DNA of 64,000 nucleotides from Actinacidiphila paucisporea. Its GTDB lineage: Bacteria; Actinomycetota; Actinomycetes; Streptomycetales; Streptomycetaceae. A program made the position numbers and the translations under genes. The stretch is from the NCBI RefSeq assembly GCF_900142575.1, contig NZ_FRBI01000002.1, positions 124,001 to 188,000 of the forward strand, written 5' to 3'. Of the stretch, positions 7,594 to 19,625 are shown one piece after another (position 1 is the first letter of the stretch; the number at the start of each line of letters is the position of its first letter). The notes under the pieces are model-generated. The model made no database searches. It was not told the DNA's origin and was given only the letters and a program-made list of their open reading frames with translations.

Positions 7594-8328
7594 TCAGGGG
7601 CCCGGTGGGGGGAGATGGGTGCGGCCGGTGATGACGCCGATCGCGAGATCGGCTACGCGGAGGCGGTGGGCCCGCGCATGGGCCCGGAGGTGGGCGAAGG
7701 CCTCCTCGACGCTCACGTGCCAGCGTTCCGCGAGGACCCCCTTGGCCTGTTCGACGGGAACGCGCGTGTCCAGCGCGCTCTGGAGCTGCGCCGCCAGGCG
7801 CTGGTGGTGGCGGCGGGTGCGGCGCTGGAGGACGCCGACGGCCGCGGCGTCGGCGAGGGCGCGGGCCACGGCCGCGGTTTCGGCGGGCAGCGGCCCGGCG
7901 GTGGTGCGGTAGAGGACCAGCGCGCCCAGGACTTCCTTGCGGTGCCGCACAGGTATGGCGAAGACCGCGACATAGCCGGCGGCCAGCGCGCGGCGGGCGA
8001 AGTCCGCCGGGAGGGGGTCGAGGGGCCGCCCGAGGTCGGCCACGCCGACGTCGGCGCCGCTGCGGTAGCACTCGGGGCCGGGCCCGTCCGCCGCGGTGAG
8101 CAGCCGCGCGGGCTCCCCGGACGCGCCGATCACCCGGATGTCCCCGTGCTCGTCGGCGAGCAGCAGCCCGGCCGCGGCGACGGCGGTGAGCCGCACGCAG
8201 CGGCCGGCCAGCCGGCGCAGCGCCGCGTCGGGCTCGCCGTCGTCGCCGAGGGTGTCGGCCAGCTCCACCAGGGTGCCGGCCAGCAGCCGGCGTCCCGCCC
8301 CTGACCCGTCCGGCAGATCATCGTGCAC
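7594..8328 (-). CDS. GAF and ANTAR domain-containing RNA-binding regulator
   Basis: A 244-residue two-domain regulator. The N-terminal GAF domain (about residues 15-155) begins LLAGTLVELADTLGDD and includes VFAIPVRHRKEVLGALVLYR. The C-terminal ANTAR helical bundle (about 172-230) includes QLQSALDTRVPVEQAKGVLAERWHVSVEEAFAHLRAHAR. ANTAR domains bind paired RNA hairpins and act by antitermination. Such stand-alone GAF-ANTAR proteins are frequent in actinomycetes and sense small ligands or redox state. The GTG start is chosen because AAGGGGAAC precedes it. It is divergent from the large FAD/Fe-S oxidoreductase gene across about 150 bases, but a functional link is not shown. Confidence 0.92.
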   Translation of the reverse strand: MHDDLPDGSGAGRRLLAGTLVELADTLGDDGEPDAALRRLAGRCVRLTAVAAAGLLLADEHGDIRVIGASGEPARLLTAADGPGPECYRSGADVGVADLGRPLDPLPADFARRALAAGYVAVFAIPVRHRKEVLGALVLYRTTAGPLPAETAAVARALADAAAVGVLQRRTRRHHQRLAAQLQSALDTRVPVEQAKGVLAERWHVSVEEAFAHLRAHARAHRLRVADLAIGVITGRTHLPPPGP

Positions 8329-8481
8329 GCCGTTCCCCTTCCCCCCGTCGGACGGGTTCCGGCCACGAGTATTGCCGGTGGCCGGCCGCTTCCGCGTCCG
8401 TCCCAGGGCGGAGAAGGCCAGCGGTTTCCCAAAAACGGGCATAGCTTGGCGAACGGTATGTTTCTCCGCGAGGAGGTCCCG

Positions 8482-11424
<2,943 letters not shown>

Positions 11425-11445
11425 CGGCCGCGCGCGACGGCGGGG

Positions 11446-12600
11446 TCAGGCGGCGTCCGGGTGGGTCGGGTCCGGGGGGTGCGCCGGGAGGGCGCCGGGC
11501 CGGGGCGAGAGCAGCAGGAGGACCACGTCGTCGGAGAGGGAACCGCCGGCGTGCAGGAGAAGGTCGGCGTAGACCCGCTCGACCGCCGTGTCCAGGTCGG
11601 TCCCGGCGGAGGCGACGAGCGGCCCGACCCGCTCGACCAGGGGGTAGAACGTGCCGTCGAGCGGGCTGCGCGCCTCGATGACCCCGTCGGTGCACAGGAC
11701 CAGCACGTCCCCGGGGCGCAGGGGGACGCGCCAGGACGTGGGCCCGCCGGAGACGAGGTCGGCGAGGCCGAGGGGGATCCAGGGATCGGCGGGGTAGAGG
11801 GTGTGGACGGCGCCGTCGCGGGAGACCAGCAGCGGCGCGACGTGGCCGTAGTGCAGCAGTTCGACGCTGTCGGGCTCGTCGAACTGGGCGAAGAGCGCGG
11901 TGATGAAGTCCCCGGTGCTGACGTGCCGTCCGACGCTGGTGTCGACGCGGCGGGCGACCGTGTCGAGCCCGCCCTCGTCGAACGCGGCCTCGCGGAAGGC
12001 GCCGAGGACCACCGCCGAGGTCTGCACCGCGGGGAGCCCTTTGCCACGGACGTCGCCGATGAGCGCTCTTACGCCGTGCGGGGTGTCGAGCACGGCGTAG
12101 AGGTCGCCGCCGATCTGCGCGGCGTCGGCGGCGGAGACGTACCGTACGGCGAGCCGGACGGTGCCCACCTGCGGCTCGGGCGGGCGCATCAGGGCGTGTT
12201 GCGCGGCCTCGGCGACGGAGGTGATGGCGGTGAAGGCCTTGGCCCCGGTCTCGCGGCGCCAGGCGATGTAGACGCTGAAGAGGGTGACGAAGACGTACGC
12301 GAAGGCCTGGCCGAAGAAGACGTCGTGGTCGGGGATGTCGGTGATGCCGTCGTAGGGCGCGAGCGCGGCCTGGCTGAGCAGGCCGAGCACGCCGACGAGG
12401 AGCGTCTTGCGCCAGGTCACGGTGATCGCGGCGAGCGGCGGGGCGGCCACGATGCCGGGGGTGAGGAAGTGGTCCCGGCCGGCGATCAGGTCCGCGCCGA
12501 CGACGACGGCGATGGCCGCCAGCGGCAGTGACAGGCCCGCGCGGGCCAGATACTCGCTCTCCAACCGCTGGAGGGTCCTGGTCAGCCAGACAATCTTCAC
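11446..12600 (-). CDS. Membrane PP2C-type (SpoIIE/RsbU-like) serine phosphatase
   Basis: A 384-residue protein. Four hydrophobic helices (about 23-41, 45-61, 66-85 and 93-113) precede a cytoplasmic SpoIIE-type PP2C phosphatase domain (about 140-365). Metal-binding acidic motifs are seen in AAQIGGDLYAVL, ALIGDVRGKG, LVLCTDGVIEAR and SLSDDVVLLLL. Such phosphatases usually dephosphorylate anti-anti-sigma factors in stress or development pathways. No sensor domain other than the membrane segment is visible, and no anti-sigma or antagonist gene lies next to it. The long oxidoreductase gene converges on it with a 21-base gap. The ATG start gives a protein beginning just before the first helix. Confidence 0.92.
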   Translation of the reverse strand: MKIVWLTRTLQRLESEYLARAGLSLPLAAIAVVVGADLIAGRDHFLTPGIVAAPPLAAITVTWRKTLLVGVLGLLSQAALAPYDGITDIPDHDVFFGQAFAYVFVTLFSVYIAWRRETGAKAFTAITSVAEAAQHALMRPPEPQVGTVRLAVRYVSAADAAQIGGDLYAVLDTPHGVRALIGDVRGKGLPAVQTSAVVLGAFREAAFDEGGLDTVARRVDTSVGRHVSTGDFITALFAQFDEPDSVELLHYGHVAPLLVSRDGAVHTLYPADPWIPLGLADLVSGGPTSWRVPLRPGDVLVLCTDGVIEARSPLDGTFYPLVERVGPLVASAGTDLDTAVERVYADLLLHAGGSLSDDVVLLLLSPRPGALPAHPPDPTHPDAA

Positions 12601-12852
12601 ATGGTGAACCTATCCGCCCGCATCCGTGGCGTCAGCCGCGCGCGGGGGTGATCAACACCATGGGGCGGGGTGCGGAAGGGGACGGCCGCGGTGTTCCCGC
12701 GGCATACCGGTGGGGCCGGGCGGTGTGTTGCGCCGGGTGAATGTTCTGCGACAGGCGGGGGGCGCGGGGTGGCTGGGGCGGCCGGATCTTCCTAGGGTGT
12801 CGTCGTGTACCTGCCACCCATGGGGCTGACCGCGCCCCGCTGGAGGACTTCT

Positions 12853-14259
12853 GTGCGCAAGAGAGTGATCGCTTCCGCTGCCGCCGCCCTCGGCTTCCTG
12901 CTGGTGATCCCGGCATCCGCCGCCGACGCGGGGCCCGGGGCCCCCGGGATAGGCGATCCGTACTACCCGACGTACGGCAACGGCGGCTACGACGTCTCCC
13001 ACTACGGCCTCGACCTCAGCTACCAGCCCGCCACCGACACGCTCTCCGGCACCGCCACCCTCCAGGCGACCGCCACCCAGGGCCTGACCAGCTTCGACCT
13101 GGACTTCGCACTGACCGTCAGCAAGGTGACCGTGGACGGCCGCCCGGCCCGCTTCGCCACCAGCGGCGAGCAGGAACTGGTGATCACCCCGGACCGGGCC
13201 GTCCCGCGCGGCCACCGCATCACCGTCGCCGTCACCTACTCCGGCGTGCCCTCCAGCGTCGAGCGCTACGGCTTCACCTCCTGGCAGCGCACCCCCGACG
13301 GCGGGGTCGCGGCCAACGAGCCGGAGTCGGCCTGGTGGTGGTTCCCCAGCAACGACCATCCGCTGGACAAGGCGACCTACGACGTGAACGTCCGCGTCCC
13401 GGCCGGCGAGCAGGCCGTCAGCAACGGCCTGCTGCTCTCCCAGCGCACCTCGGGCGGCTGGACCGCCTACCACTGGCGGCAGGACGAGCCGCAGGCCACG
13501 TATCTGGCCACCCTCGCGCTCGGCCACTTCGCCTTCACCCACAGCCGCACCCGTACCGGCGTGCCCGTCATCAACGCCTACAGCACCGACCTGCCCGCGG
13601 CCACCGCCGCGAACGCCCGCGCGGGCGTCGACCGCACCGGCGAGATCATCGACTTCCTCAGCACCTGGTTCGGCCCCTACCCGTTCGACGCGGCCGGCGG
13701 CTACGTGCCGAACGTCCCCACGCACTTCTCCCTCGAAGCGCAGACCCGGGTCTTCTACAGCCCCGCGGTCTTCGCCACCACCGACGGCATCGGCACCGTC
13801 GCGCACGAGCTGTCGCACCAGTGGTGGGGCGACGACGTCTCGCTCGCCCGCTGGTCGGACATCTGGCTGAACGAGGGCTTCGCCACCTACGGCAGCTGGC
13901 TGTGGGCCGAGCACCAGGGCAAGGGCACCGTGCAGCAGATCGCCCGGCAGACCTACGACTCCTATCCGGCGGACGACCCGTTCTGGACCGTGGAGCCGGG
14001 CGACCCGGGACCGGCCAGGCAGTTCGACGACGCCGTCTACGACCGTGGTGCGGTCGCCATCCAGGCACTCCGCACCACCATCGGCGAGCGCCCCTTCCGC
14101 GCCCTGCTCAAGGCCTGGCCGGCCCGGCACCGCTACGGCAACGGCACCATCGCCGAATTCCGCGCGCTGGCCGAGAAGCTGTCGGGGCAGGACCTGGGCG
14201 GCTTCTTCCAGACCTGGCTCTACACCCCGGCCAAGCCCGCCGTGCTCCCAGGCGGGTGA
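12853..14259 (+). CDS. Secreted M1-family metallopeptidase
   Basis: A 468-residue exported zinc aminopeptidase of the short M1 class. The N-terminus MRKRVIASAAAALGFLLVIPASA is a signal peptide. The M1 N-terminal beta domain follows (YDVSHYGLDLSYQPATDTLSG). The catalytic domain has HELSHQWWG (zinc His318 and His322) and the third ligand Glu in LNEGFATYG. The GAMEN exopeptidase motif is replaced by a region around THFSLEAQT, as in other short actinomycete M1 enzymes. The GTG at 12853 is used because GGAGGA lies 6 bases upstream; an ATG at 12805 would put a hydrophilic stretch before the signal peptide. Stands alone and probably scavenges peptides outside the cell. Confidence 0.92.
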   Translation: MRKRVIASAAAALGFLLVIPASAADAGPGAPGIGDPYYPTYGNGGYDVSHYGLDLSYQPATDTLSGTATLQATATQGLTSFDLDFALTVSKVTVDGRPARFATSGEQELVITPDRAVPRGHRITVAVTYSGVPSSVERYGFTSWQRTPDGGVAANEPESAWWWFPSNDHPLDKATYDVNVRVPAGEQAVSNGLLLSQRTSGGWTAYHWRQDEPQATYLATLALGHFAFTHSRTRTGVPVINAYSTDLPAATAANARAGVDRTGEIIDFLSTWFGPYPFDAAGGYVPNVPTHFSLEAQTRVFYSPAVFATTDGIGTVAHELSHQWWGDDVSLARWSDIWLNEGFATYGSWLWAEHQGKGTVQQIARQTYDSYPADDPFWTVEPGDPGPARQFDDAVYDRGAVAIQALRTTIGERPFRALLKAWPARHRYGNGTIAEFRALAEKLSGQDLGGFFQTWLYTPAKPAVLPGG

Positions 14260-14312
14260 CCACCGGCCGATAGGGCACGATGGACCCGGGTGGAGCCGGC
14301 GAAGGGACCAGG

Positions 14313-15113
14313 GTGGAGCACAGCGAACTGCGGGCGGACTGCGGCAACTGCTTCGGGCTGTGCTGCGTCGCCCTCGCCTTCACCCGGTCCGCCGACTTCG
14401 CCCGGGACAAGGCCGCGGGCGAGCCCTGCGGCCACCTCGGCGCCGACCACCGCTGCACGATCCATGACCGGCTCCGCGACCGCGGCTACGCCGGCTGCAC
14501 CGTCTACGACTGCCTCGGGGCGGGCCAGAAGGTCTCCCGGCACACCTTCGCCGGGCATGACTGGCGGGACGCGGCGGACGGCGGCCGGGCGATGTTCGCG
14601 GTGCTGCCGGTGGTGCGGCAGCTGCACGAGCTGCTCCGCCACCTCGCCGAGCTCCGCACCCTGCCGGCCGCCGCCACGCTGTACGGACCCGCCGCCGCGG
14701 CGGCCGCGCGTATCGAGGAGCTGAGCCTCGGCACCGCGCAGTCGCTGCTCGCGCTGGACGTCGCCGCCGAGCGCTCGCAGGTCGCCGAGCTGCTGCGCGC
14801 CGCCTCCGCCCTGGCCCGCGCCGCCTTCCCCCGCCGCAAGGACCACCGCGGGGCCGACCTGATGGGCTCCCGCCTGCGCGGGGCGGACCTGCGCGGAGCC
14901 GATCTGCGCGGCGCCTACCTGATCGGGGCGGACCTGCGCGGTGCCGATCTGCGCGGCGCGGACCTGCTGGGCACCGACTTCCGCGGCGCCGACCTGCGGG
15001 AGGCGGATCTGCGGGACGCCCTCTTCCTGACCGCCCCGCAGCTCACCGCCGCGTCCGGCGCCGCCACGACCCGGCTCCCGCCCGGCCTGCCGTACCCGTC
15101 CCACTGGGCGTGA
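14313..15113 (+). CDS. Pentapeptide-repeat protein with N-terminal cysteine cluster
   Basis: A 266-residue protein in two parts. Residues 1-80 carry a cysteine-rich module ([11 protein letters not shown], then GEPCGHL, HRCTIH, GCTVYDC) that could bind a metal or an Fe-S cluster. A helical middle follows. Residues about 180-240 hold pentapeptide repeats of the A(D/N)LRG type ([18 protein letters not shown]...). These repeats fold into a right-handed beta helix; some relatives mimic DNA. The role is unknown. The GTG at 14313 begins [11 protein letters not shown], where the conserved region appears to start; an ATG at 14280 would add 11 residues. It is followed by a bidirectional terminator. Confidence 0.87.
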   Translation: MEHSELRADCGNCFGLCCVALAFTRSADFARDKAAGEPCGHLGADHRCTIHDRLRDRGYAGCTVYDCLGAGQKVSRHTFAGHDWRDAADGGRAMFAVLPVVRQLHELLRHLAELRTLPAAATLYGPAAAAAARIEELSLGTAQSLLALDVAAERSQVAELLRAASALARAAFPRRKDHRGADLMGSRLRGADLRGADLRGAYLIGADLRGADLRGADLLGTDFRGADLREADLRDALFLTAPQLTAASGAATTRLPPGLPYPSHWA

Positions 15114-15127
15114 AGCCCGCCGCACAT

Positions 15128-15164
15128 GAAGAAGGCCCCCCACCTGCCGTGGGAGGCCTTCTTC
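15128..15164. terminator. Bidirectional terminator between pentapeptide gene and tRNA-Lys
   Basis: GAAGAAGGCC pairs with GGCCTTCTTC, and the inner CCCAC pairs with GTGGG around a CTGCC loop. It serves the plus-strand gene ending at 15113 and the minus-strand tRNA. Confidence 0.75.
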
Positions 15165-15175
15165 ACTCTGCGAAG

Positions 15176-15249
15176 TGCGCCGCCAGGGACTCGAACCCCG
15201 GACCCGCTGATTAAGAGTCAGCTGCTCTAACCAACTGAGCTAGCGGCGC
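15176..15249 (-). tRNA. tRNA-Lys (anticodon CTT)
   Basis: A complete cloverleaf on the minus strand. The acceptor GCGCCGC pairs with GCGGCGC, the D-arm is GCTCAGTTGGTTAGAGC, the anticodon arm GCTGA-CTCTTAA-TCAGC gives anticodon CTT, and the T-arm has GGTTCGAGTCC. Discriminator A; CCA is not encoded. A TATAGT -10 sequence lies at 15260-15265 upstream. Its sequence is identical to the plus-strand tRNA at 33391. Confidence 0.97.
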
Positions 15250-15314
15250 AACGAGGACAACTATACGTCCTCCCGCCGGGTGCTTCGGACCACCCCTGCC
15301 GAGGGGGCCCGCGC

Positions 15315-16070
15315 TCAGAGGCTCATGGACAGCAGGACCGGAGCGGCCCGCTGGTTGAGGGTGTCGACCGCCGGCTTGAGGCGGTGCGCCTCGGCCAGCG
15401 GCATCGAGAGGGCGAGGCAGGCGACCGTCTTGCCGATGGTGACCGGGATCGCCGCGCACACCGTGCCGACCGCGTATTCCTGCAGGTCCAGCGTGGGAAC
15501 GCTGGCCGGCTGGCGTTCGAGCTTGGTGAGCAGCGCGCGGTCGTCGATCTCGGTGCGTGAGGTGAGCCGGGCGGGCCGGTGCCGGGAGAGGTGTTCGAGC
15601 CGCGAGTCGTGGTCGAGCTGCGCGAGCAGGCACTTGCCGACCGCGCTGGCGTGGGCGGCCGAGCGGAAGTCGACCCACTCGTTGACCTTGGGTGCGTTCG
15701 GGCCGTCGGCGAAGTCGATGATGCGGACCTCGCCGTCGTCGTAGCGGCTGAAATACACCGCGGCGCCGACCTCGTCGCGCAGCTCCGCCAGGATCGCCCG
15801 CAGCTTCTCGGCCAGCGCCTCGTCGTGGTTGGCGGCGCCGAGCAGCACCAGGGTCTCGCCGAGCACGTAGCCGCCGCCAGGCAGGAAACCCAGATAGCGT
15901 TCGCGTTGCAGCATGGCCAGGAGCTGTGTGAGGTAGCCGACCGGCACCCCTATCTCCCGGGCGAGCTGCTCGGCGGAGACGCCGTGCCGGTGCGTGTCGA
16001 CGGATTCCAGCACGCGCAGTGCGTGCTGGACCGCGTAGACCGGCGCGGTCTGTCGGTGCTCTAGCGCCAC
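15315..16070 (-). CDS. IclR-family transcriptional regulator
   Basis: A 251-residue regulator with an N-terminal winged helix (YAVQHALRVLESVDTH, LAREIGVPVGYLTQLLAMLQRERYL) and a C-terminal IclR effector domain (about 85-245; HASAVGKCLLAQLD, YAVGTVCAAIPVTIGKTVACLALSMP). Members bind small ligands and control nearby catabolic or developmental genes. The GTG start at 16070 follows AGGGGGCTA and matches the usual N-terminus; a longer frame upstream is only a GC-rich extension. It is divergent from a luciferase-like oxidoreductase across 324 bases, which is its most likely target. Whether it relates to the developmental IclR regulator SsgR cannot be told here; no ssgA gene is adjacent. Confidence 0.9.
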   Translation of the reverse strand: MALEHRQTAPVYAVQHALRVLESVDTHRHGVSAEQLAREIGVPVGYLTQLLAMLQRERYLGFLPGGGYVLGETLVLLGAANHDEALAEKLRAILAELRDEVGAAVYFSRYDDGEVRIIDFADGPNAPKVNEWVDFRSAAHASAVGKCLLAQLDHDSRLEHLSRHRPARLTSRTEIDDRALLTKLERQPASVPTLDLQEYAVGTVCAAIPVTIGKTVACLALSMPLAEAHRLKPAVDTLNQRAAPVLLSMSL

Positions 16071-16394
16071 GGTAGCCCCCTGCAGGTGTGACCGTTTGCG
16101 TCCCGGTTGTCGCTGCTGGTCACGATCGGGGCTCGACGGAGTTCCGATCGGCAGCTTGACCGGATTCCACGATAGCCCCAATACCGTTGTCGGTAGAGGC
16201 GGTTGGCCACTTCTCCGGGGCCGCGCAGGCGTATATGCAGGAAGGGGCCACTCTGGCATATGCCATGGTCACTGCCCGATTGGCGAGATCGGTGAATAGG
16301 CGGCGGGAATAACCGGACGAGTGCTCCGGTTGTCGTTTGTCTGGCTGTTTCCGTGCGCCGGGCGCACGGGTGGACGATCGAGGAGGCGCTAGCT
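16071..16394. other. Intergenic region between IclR gene and luciferase-like gene
   Basis: A 324-base divergent gap with lower GC than its surroundings. It contains runs such as GAATAGGCGGCGGGAATAACC and several CCGATTG/CGATCGGG stretches. It should hold the promoters of both genes, but no convincing -35/-10 pair or operator could be fixed by eye. No ORF in it looks coding. Confidence 0.5.
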
Positions 16395-17546
16395 GTGGGT
16401 GACGACGTGGTGCGAGGCGGCGGCGGCAACGGCGGCGGCAGGGGTACGGCCGACCACGGAATCCGCGGCACCGTCCGCGGTACCGCGCCCGTACCGCTGT
16501 CCGTGCTCGACCTGGCAGGCGTCGGCGCCGGCCTGACGGCCGGGGACGCGCTGCGCAACAGTGTCGAGATCGCCAGGACCGCGGAGACCCGCGGCTACCA
16601 CCGGATGTGGGTGGCCGAGCACCACTCCATGCCCGGGGTGGCCAGCTCCTCGCCCGCGGTGATCCTGGCCCATCTGGCCGCCTTCACCCGCACCCTGCGG
16701 CTCGGCTCGGGCGGCGTGATGCTGCCCAACCACGCGCCGCTGGTCATCGCCGAGCAGTTCGGCACCCTGGAGGCGCTGGCCCCCGGCCGGATCGACCTGG
16801 GCCTGGGCCGCGCACCGGGCACGGACGGGGCGACCGCGGCGGCGCTGCGCAGGACCGAGTCGCTGCACGAGGGTGCCGACGAATTCCCGCAGCAGCTCGC
16901 CGAGCTGGTCCGCTTCCTGGACGACGACTTCCCCGACGGCCACCGCTACGCCCGTATCCACGCGGTACCCGGGCCGGTGCAGGGCAGCACCGCCGGCGGG
17001 GTGCAGTCCGCGGGCCGGCCCAGTGTCTGGCTGCTCGGCTCGTCCGGTTTCAGCGCGCAGCTGGCCGGGGCGCTGGGGCTGCCGTTCTCCTTCGCGCACC
17101 ACTTCTCCGCCGCCAACACCGTGCCGGCGCTCGCCCTCTACCGCGAGTCCTTCCGCCCGTCGGAGATCCTGGACCGCCCCTACGCCTCGATCGGGGTGGC
17201 GGCGCTGGCGACCGAGGACCCCGAGCAGGCCCGCGCCCAGGTGCTGGCCGGCGCGCTGGGCATGCTGCGGCTGCGTACCGGGCGCCCCGGGCTCATCCCG
17301 ACGCCCGAGGAGGCGGCGGCCCATCCGTTCAGCCCCGCGGAGCGGGAGTTCGTGGAGTCCTGGATGGCCACCATCGTGCACGGCGACCCGCAGACGGTCA
17401 GGGCGGGCCTCGACGAGCTGGTCGCGCGGACCGGCGCCGACGAGCTGGTGATCACGGCCAACGCGCACACGCCGGCCGTGCGGCTGCGCTCGTACGACCT
17501 CATCGCCGACGCGTACGGCTTCCCGAAGGACATCGCGGCCGGTTAA
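16395..17546 (+). CDS. LLM-class flavin-dependent oxidoreductase (luciferase-like)
   Basis: A 383-residue TIM-barrel monooxygenase-like protein of the group 1 luciferase family, using reduced flavin from a separate reductase. The family core starts at [31 protein letters not shown] and continues with [68 protein letters not shown] and a C-terminal ITANAHT region. The N-terminal 35 residues are Gly-rich and not conserved. The GTG at 16395 has AGGAGG 8 bases upstream. Such proteins are common and most lack a known substrate. It ends at two strong hairpins. Confidence 0.92.
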   Translation: MGDDVVRGGGGNGGGRGTADHGIRGTVRGTAPVPLSVLDLAGVGAGLTAGDALRNSVEIARTAETRGYHRMWVAEHHSMPGVASSSPAVILAHLAAFTRTLRLGSGGVMLPNHAPLVIAEQFGTLEALAPGRIDLGLGRAPGTDGATAAALRRTESLHEGADEFPQQLAELVRFLDDDFPDGHRYARIHAVPGPVQGSTAGGVQSAGRPSVWLLGSSGFSAQLAGALGLPFSFAHHFSAANTVPALALYRESFRPSEILDRPYASIGVAALATEDPEQARAQVLAGALGMLRLRTGRPGLIPTPEEAAAHPFSPAEREFVESWMATIVHGDPQTVRAGLDELVARTGADELVITANAHTPAVRLRSYDLIADAYGFPKDIAAG

Positions 17547-17562
17547 ATACCGGTTTCCTGCC

Positions 17563-17596
17563 GGCCCGTGGTCCAACCTTGGACCGACCACGGGCC
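17563..17596. terminator. Hairpin after luciferase-like gene
   Basis: GGCCCGTGGTC at 17563-17573 pairs exactly with 17586-17596. The loop contains CCAACCTTGG, itself a small palindrome. It is the first of two tandem terminators. Confidence 0.7.
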
Positions 17597-17614
17597 ATGC
17601 CTTAACCAGGGGTT

Positions 17615-17648
17615 AAAGCCCCTCGTCACCCGGTTGACGAGGGGCTTT
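17615..17648. terminator. Second, 14-base-stem terminator
   Basis: AAAGCCCCTCGTCA at 17615-17628 pairs perfectly with 17635-17648 around a 6-base loop, ending in TTT. It insulates the chitinase promoter that begins about 45 bases later. Confidence 0.8.
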
Positions 17649-17692
17649 GCTCACGTCGTGAACGAATCGGCGGGCCATCGGCACCCCCGAAT

Positions 17693-17721
17693 TGGTCTAG
17701 TCCTGGCTTTGGTTCAGACCA
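17693..17721 (+). promoter_or_regulatory. Direct repeats of the chitinase-promoter (DasR-type) class
   Basis: Two 12-base boxes, TGGTCTAGTCCT (17693-17704) and TGGTTCAGACCA (17710-17721), start 17 bases apart and end directly at the -35 box. They match the TGGTCCAGACCT-type direct repeats known in Streptomyces chitinase promoters, and the first contains the TGGTCTAG half of the DasR dre palindrome. They are the likely sites for chitin/N-acetylglucosamine control. Confidence 0.75.
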
Positions 17722-17751
17722 TTGACGTGCACTTGATCAGAGGGCTATCCA
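17722..17751 (+). promoter_or_regulatory. Promoter of the GH18 chitinase gene
   Basis: -35 TTGACG at 17722-17727 and -10 TATCCA at 17746-17751, spacing 18. It directly follows the two direct repeats and lies about 48 bases before the GTG start. Confidence 0.65.
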
Positions 17752-17798
17752 TACCCCACAGCCCCCTGTTGTTCCTCCCTCTCCCCCCGGAGGTTCTC

Positions 17799-19568
17799 GT
17801 GCAGTCCAGGAAGAGAGCGCTCGTGGCCGCGGCCACCAGCGCCGCGCTCGCCCTCGGCGCGCTGACCGCGCTGGTCGGCGGCCTCGGCACCGCCCAGGCG
17901 GACACCGCCGCCGCCCAACCCGCCGCGGCCGCCGCCGCGAGCAGCGGCGGCGTCAAGATCGCGTACTACGACCAGTGGAGCGTCTACGGCAACGCCTTCT
18001 ACCCCAAGAACCTCGACACCGAGGGGATCGCCGGGAAGCTCAACATCCTCAACTACTCCTTCGAGAACATCGACCCGGTCAACCTCACCTGTTTCGAGGC
18101 GACCAAGGCGTCGGACTCCACCAACGAGTCCAACCCCAACGCCGGTGACGGGGCGGGCGACGCCTTCGCCGACTACCAGAAGTCCTACGGCGCCGACATC
18201 AGCGTCAACGGCACCGCGGACACCTGGAACCAGCCGCTGGTCGGCAACTTCAACCAGCTCAAGCAGCTCAAGGCGAAGTACCCGAACCTGAAGATCGTCG
18301 CCTCGCTCGGCGGCTGGACGTACTCGAAGTACTTCTCCGACGCCGCCGCCACCGACGCCAGCCGCAAGAAGCTGGTCAGCTCCTGCATCGACATGTTCAT
18401 CAAGGGCAACCTGCCCGTCCAGGGCGGTTACGGCGGCACCGGCTCCGCGGCCGGCATCTTCGACGGCTTCGACATCGACTGGGAGTACCCCGGCTCGCCC
18501 GGCGGCCACACCGGCAACCACTACAGCGCGAACGACACGGCCAACTACACCGCGCTGGCTGCCGAGTTCCGCAGCGAGCTGGACGCCTACGGCGCCGCCA
18601 ACGGCGGCCGCAAGATGCTGCTCACCGCGGCGCTGCCGGCCGGTCAGGACAAGATCGCGAAGCTCCAGACCAACAAGCTCGGGCAGTACCTCGACTACGC
18701 GAACATCATGACGTACGACATGCACGGGGCCTTCGAGACCAACGGCCCGACCAACTTCCAGGACCCGCTGTACCAGTCGCCCAGCGACCCCTCCAACCCG
18801 GTCTCGCCCGGGAACGAGAAGTACAGCACCGACCACGCCATCACGGCCTGGACCACCGGTGACGCCGCCTACGGCATCCCCGGCGGCTTCCCCGCCAACA
18901 AGATCACCCTGGGCTACCCGACCTACTACCGCGGCTGGTCCGGTGTGGCCGCGGGCAGCAACCACGGCCTCTATCAGCCCGCTTCCGGTCCCGCCGCGGC
19001 CCGCGGCATCAGCCAGGTCGCGGGGACGGCGTACTACAAGGAGCTGACCGGCGTCGTCGACAACCCCGCCGACACCTTCTACGACGCCGCCTCGCAGACC
19101 AACTGGTTCTACAACGGCAGCGAGTTCTGGACCGGTCTCGGCGCGCAGGCGATCCAGGCCAAGGCCGACTACGGGCACTGCCACGGGCTGGCCGGCTCGA
19201 TGATGTACTCGCTGCTCGACCTGGACCCGGCGGCCACCCTCTTCAACAAGATCGTGACCGCGACCAACGGCTCCGCCTCGGGCTGCGGCACGCAGACCAC
19301 CCCGCCGACCACCCCTCCGACCACTCCTCCGACCACGCCGCCCACGACGCCGCCGACCACCCCGCCGACGACGCCCCCGACCACCCCGCCCACCACCCCG
19401 CCGGGCGGCACCTGCACCCTGCCCTCCTGGTCCGCCTCGGCCGTCTACGTGAACGGCAACCAGGTCTCCTGGAAGGGCCACAAGTGGAACGCCAAGTGGT
19501 GGACCACGAACGAGGAGCCCGGCACGACCGGTGAATGGGGAGTCTGGCAGGACCTGGGCGCCTGCTGA
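17799..19568 (+). CDS. Secreted GH18 chitinase with C-terminal chitin-binding domain
   Basis: A 589-residue exported endochitinase-type enzyme. Signal peptide: residues 1-34 (RKRALVAAATSAALALGALTAL). The GH18 catalytic barrel spans about 50-480, with the active-site motif FDGFDIDWEYPG (catalytic Glu229) and MTYDMHGAFE. A (TTPP)n linker covers about 500-536. The C-terminal CBM5/12 chitin-binding module has aromatic residues in WSASAVYVNGNQVSWKGHKWNAKWWT. The GTG is chosen for GGAGG 5 bases upstream. It has its own promoter with DasR-type direct repeats, so it is expected to be induced by chitin breakdown products. The gene is monocistronic, followed by a hairpin. Confidence 0.95.
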   Translation: MQSRKRALVAAATSAALALGALTALVGGLGTAQADTAAAQPAAAAAASSGGVKIAYYDQWSVYGNAFYPKNLDTEGIAGKLNILNYSFENIDPVNLTCFEATKASDSTNESNPNAGDGAGDAFADYQKSYGADISVNGTADTWNQPLVGNFNQLKQLKAKYPNLKIVASLGGWTYSKYFSDAAATDASRKKLVSSCIDMFIKGNLPVQGGYGGTGSAAGIFDGFDIDWEYPGSPGGHTGNHYSANDTANYTALAAEFRSELDAYGAANGGRKMLLTAALPAGQDKIAKLQTNKLGQYLDYANIMTYDMHGAFETNGPTNFQDPLYQSPSDPSNPVSPGNEKYSTDHAITAWTTGDAAYGIPGGFPANKITLGYPTYYRGWSGVAAGSNHGLYQPASGPAAARGISQVAGTAYYKELTGVVDNPADTFYDAASQTNWFYNGSEFWTGLGAQAIQAKADYGHCHGLAGSMMYSLLDLDPAATLFNKIVTATNGSASGCGTQTTPPTTPPTTPPTTPPTTPPTTPPTTPPTTPPTTPPGGTCTLPSWSASAVYVNGNQVSWKGHKWNAKWWTTNEEPGTTGEWGVWQDLGAC

Positions 19569-19586
19569 CCTGACCCGCCCCTGCCC

Positions 19587-19625
19587 GGGACCCGCGTCCT
19601 CCCTCCCCCCGAGGACGCGGGTCCC
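19587..19625. terminator. Bidirectional terminator after chitinase
   Basis: GGGACCCGCGTCCTC at 19587-19601 pairs perfectly with 19611-19625. It separates the chitinase from the convergent GGDEF-EAL gene, whose stop codon follows immediately. Confidence 0.8.

Noticed and set aside
17569-17590. TGGTCCAA...TTGGACC as a further DasR-type operator
   Set aside because: It is the loop-proximal part of the terminator hairpin after the luciferase-like gene and upstream of a second terminator.
17811-17823. A CebR-like GAGAGCGCTCGT string at the start of the chitinase gene
   Set aside because: It lies inside codons for Lys-Arg-Ala-Leu-Val of the signal peptide, only the central bases fit, and chitinase control is better explained by the upstream direct repeats.
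19297-19400. ACC-rich repeats here and near 54740-54840 considered as mobile or recombination repeats
   Set aside because: They encode the Thr-Thr-Pro-Pro linkers of the chitinase and the GH5 cellulase; similarity reflects codon use for the same linker.
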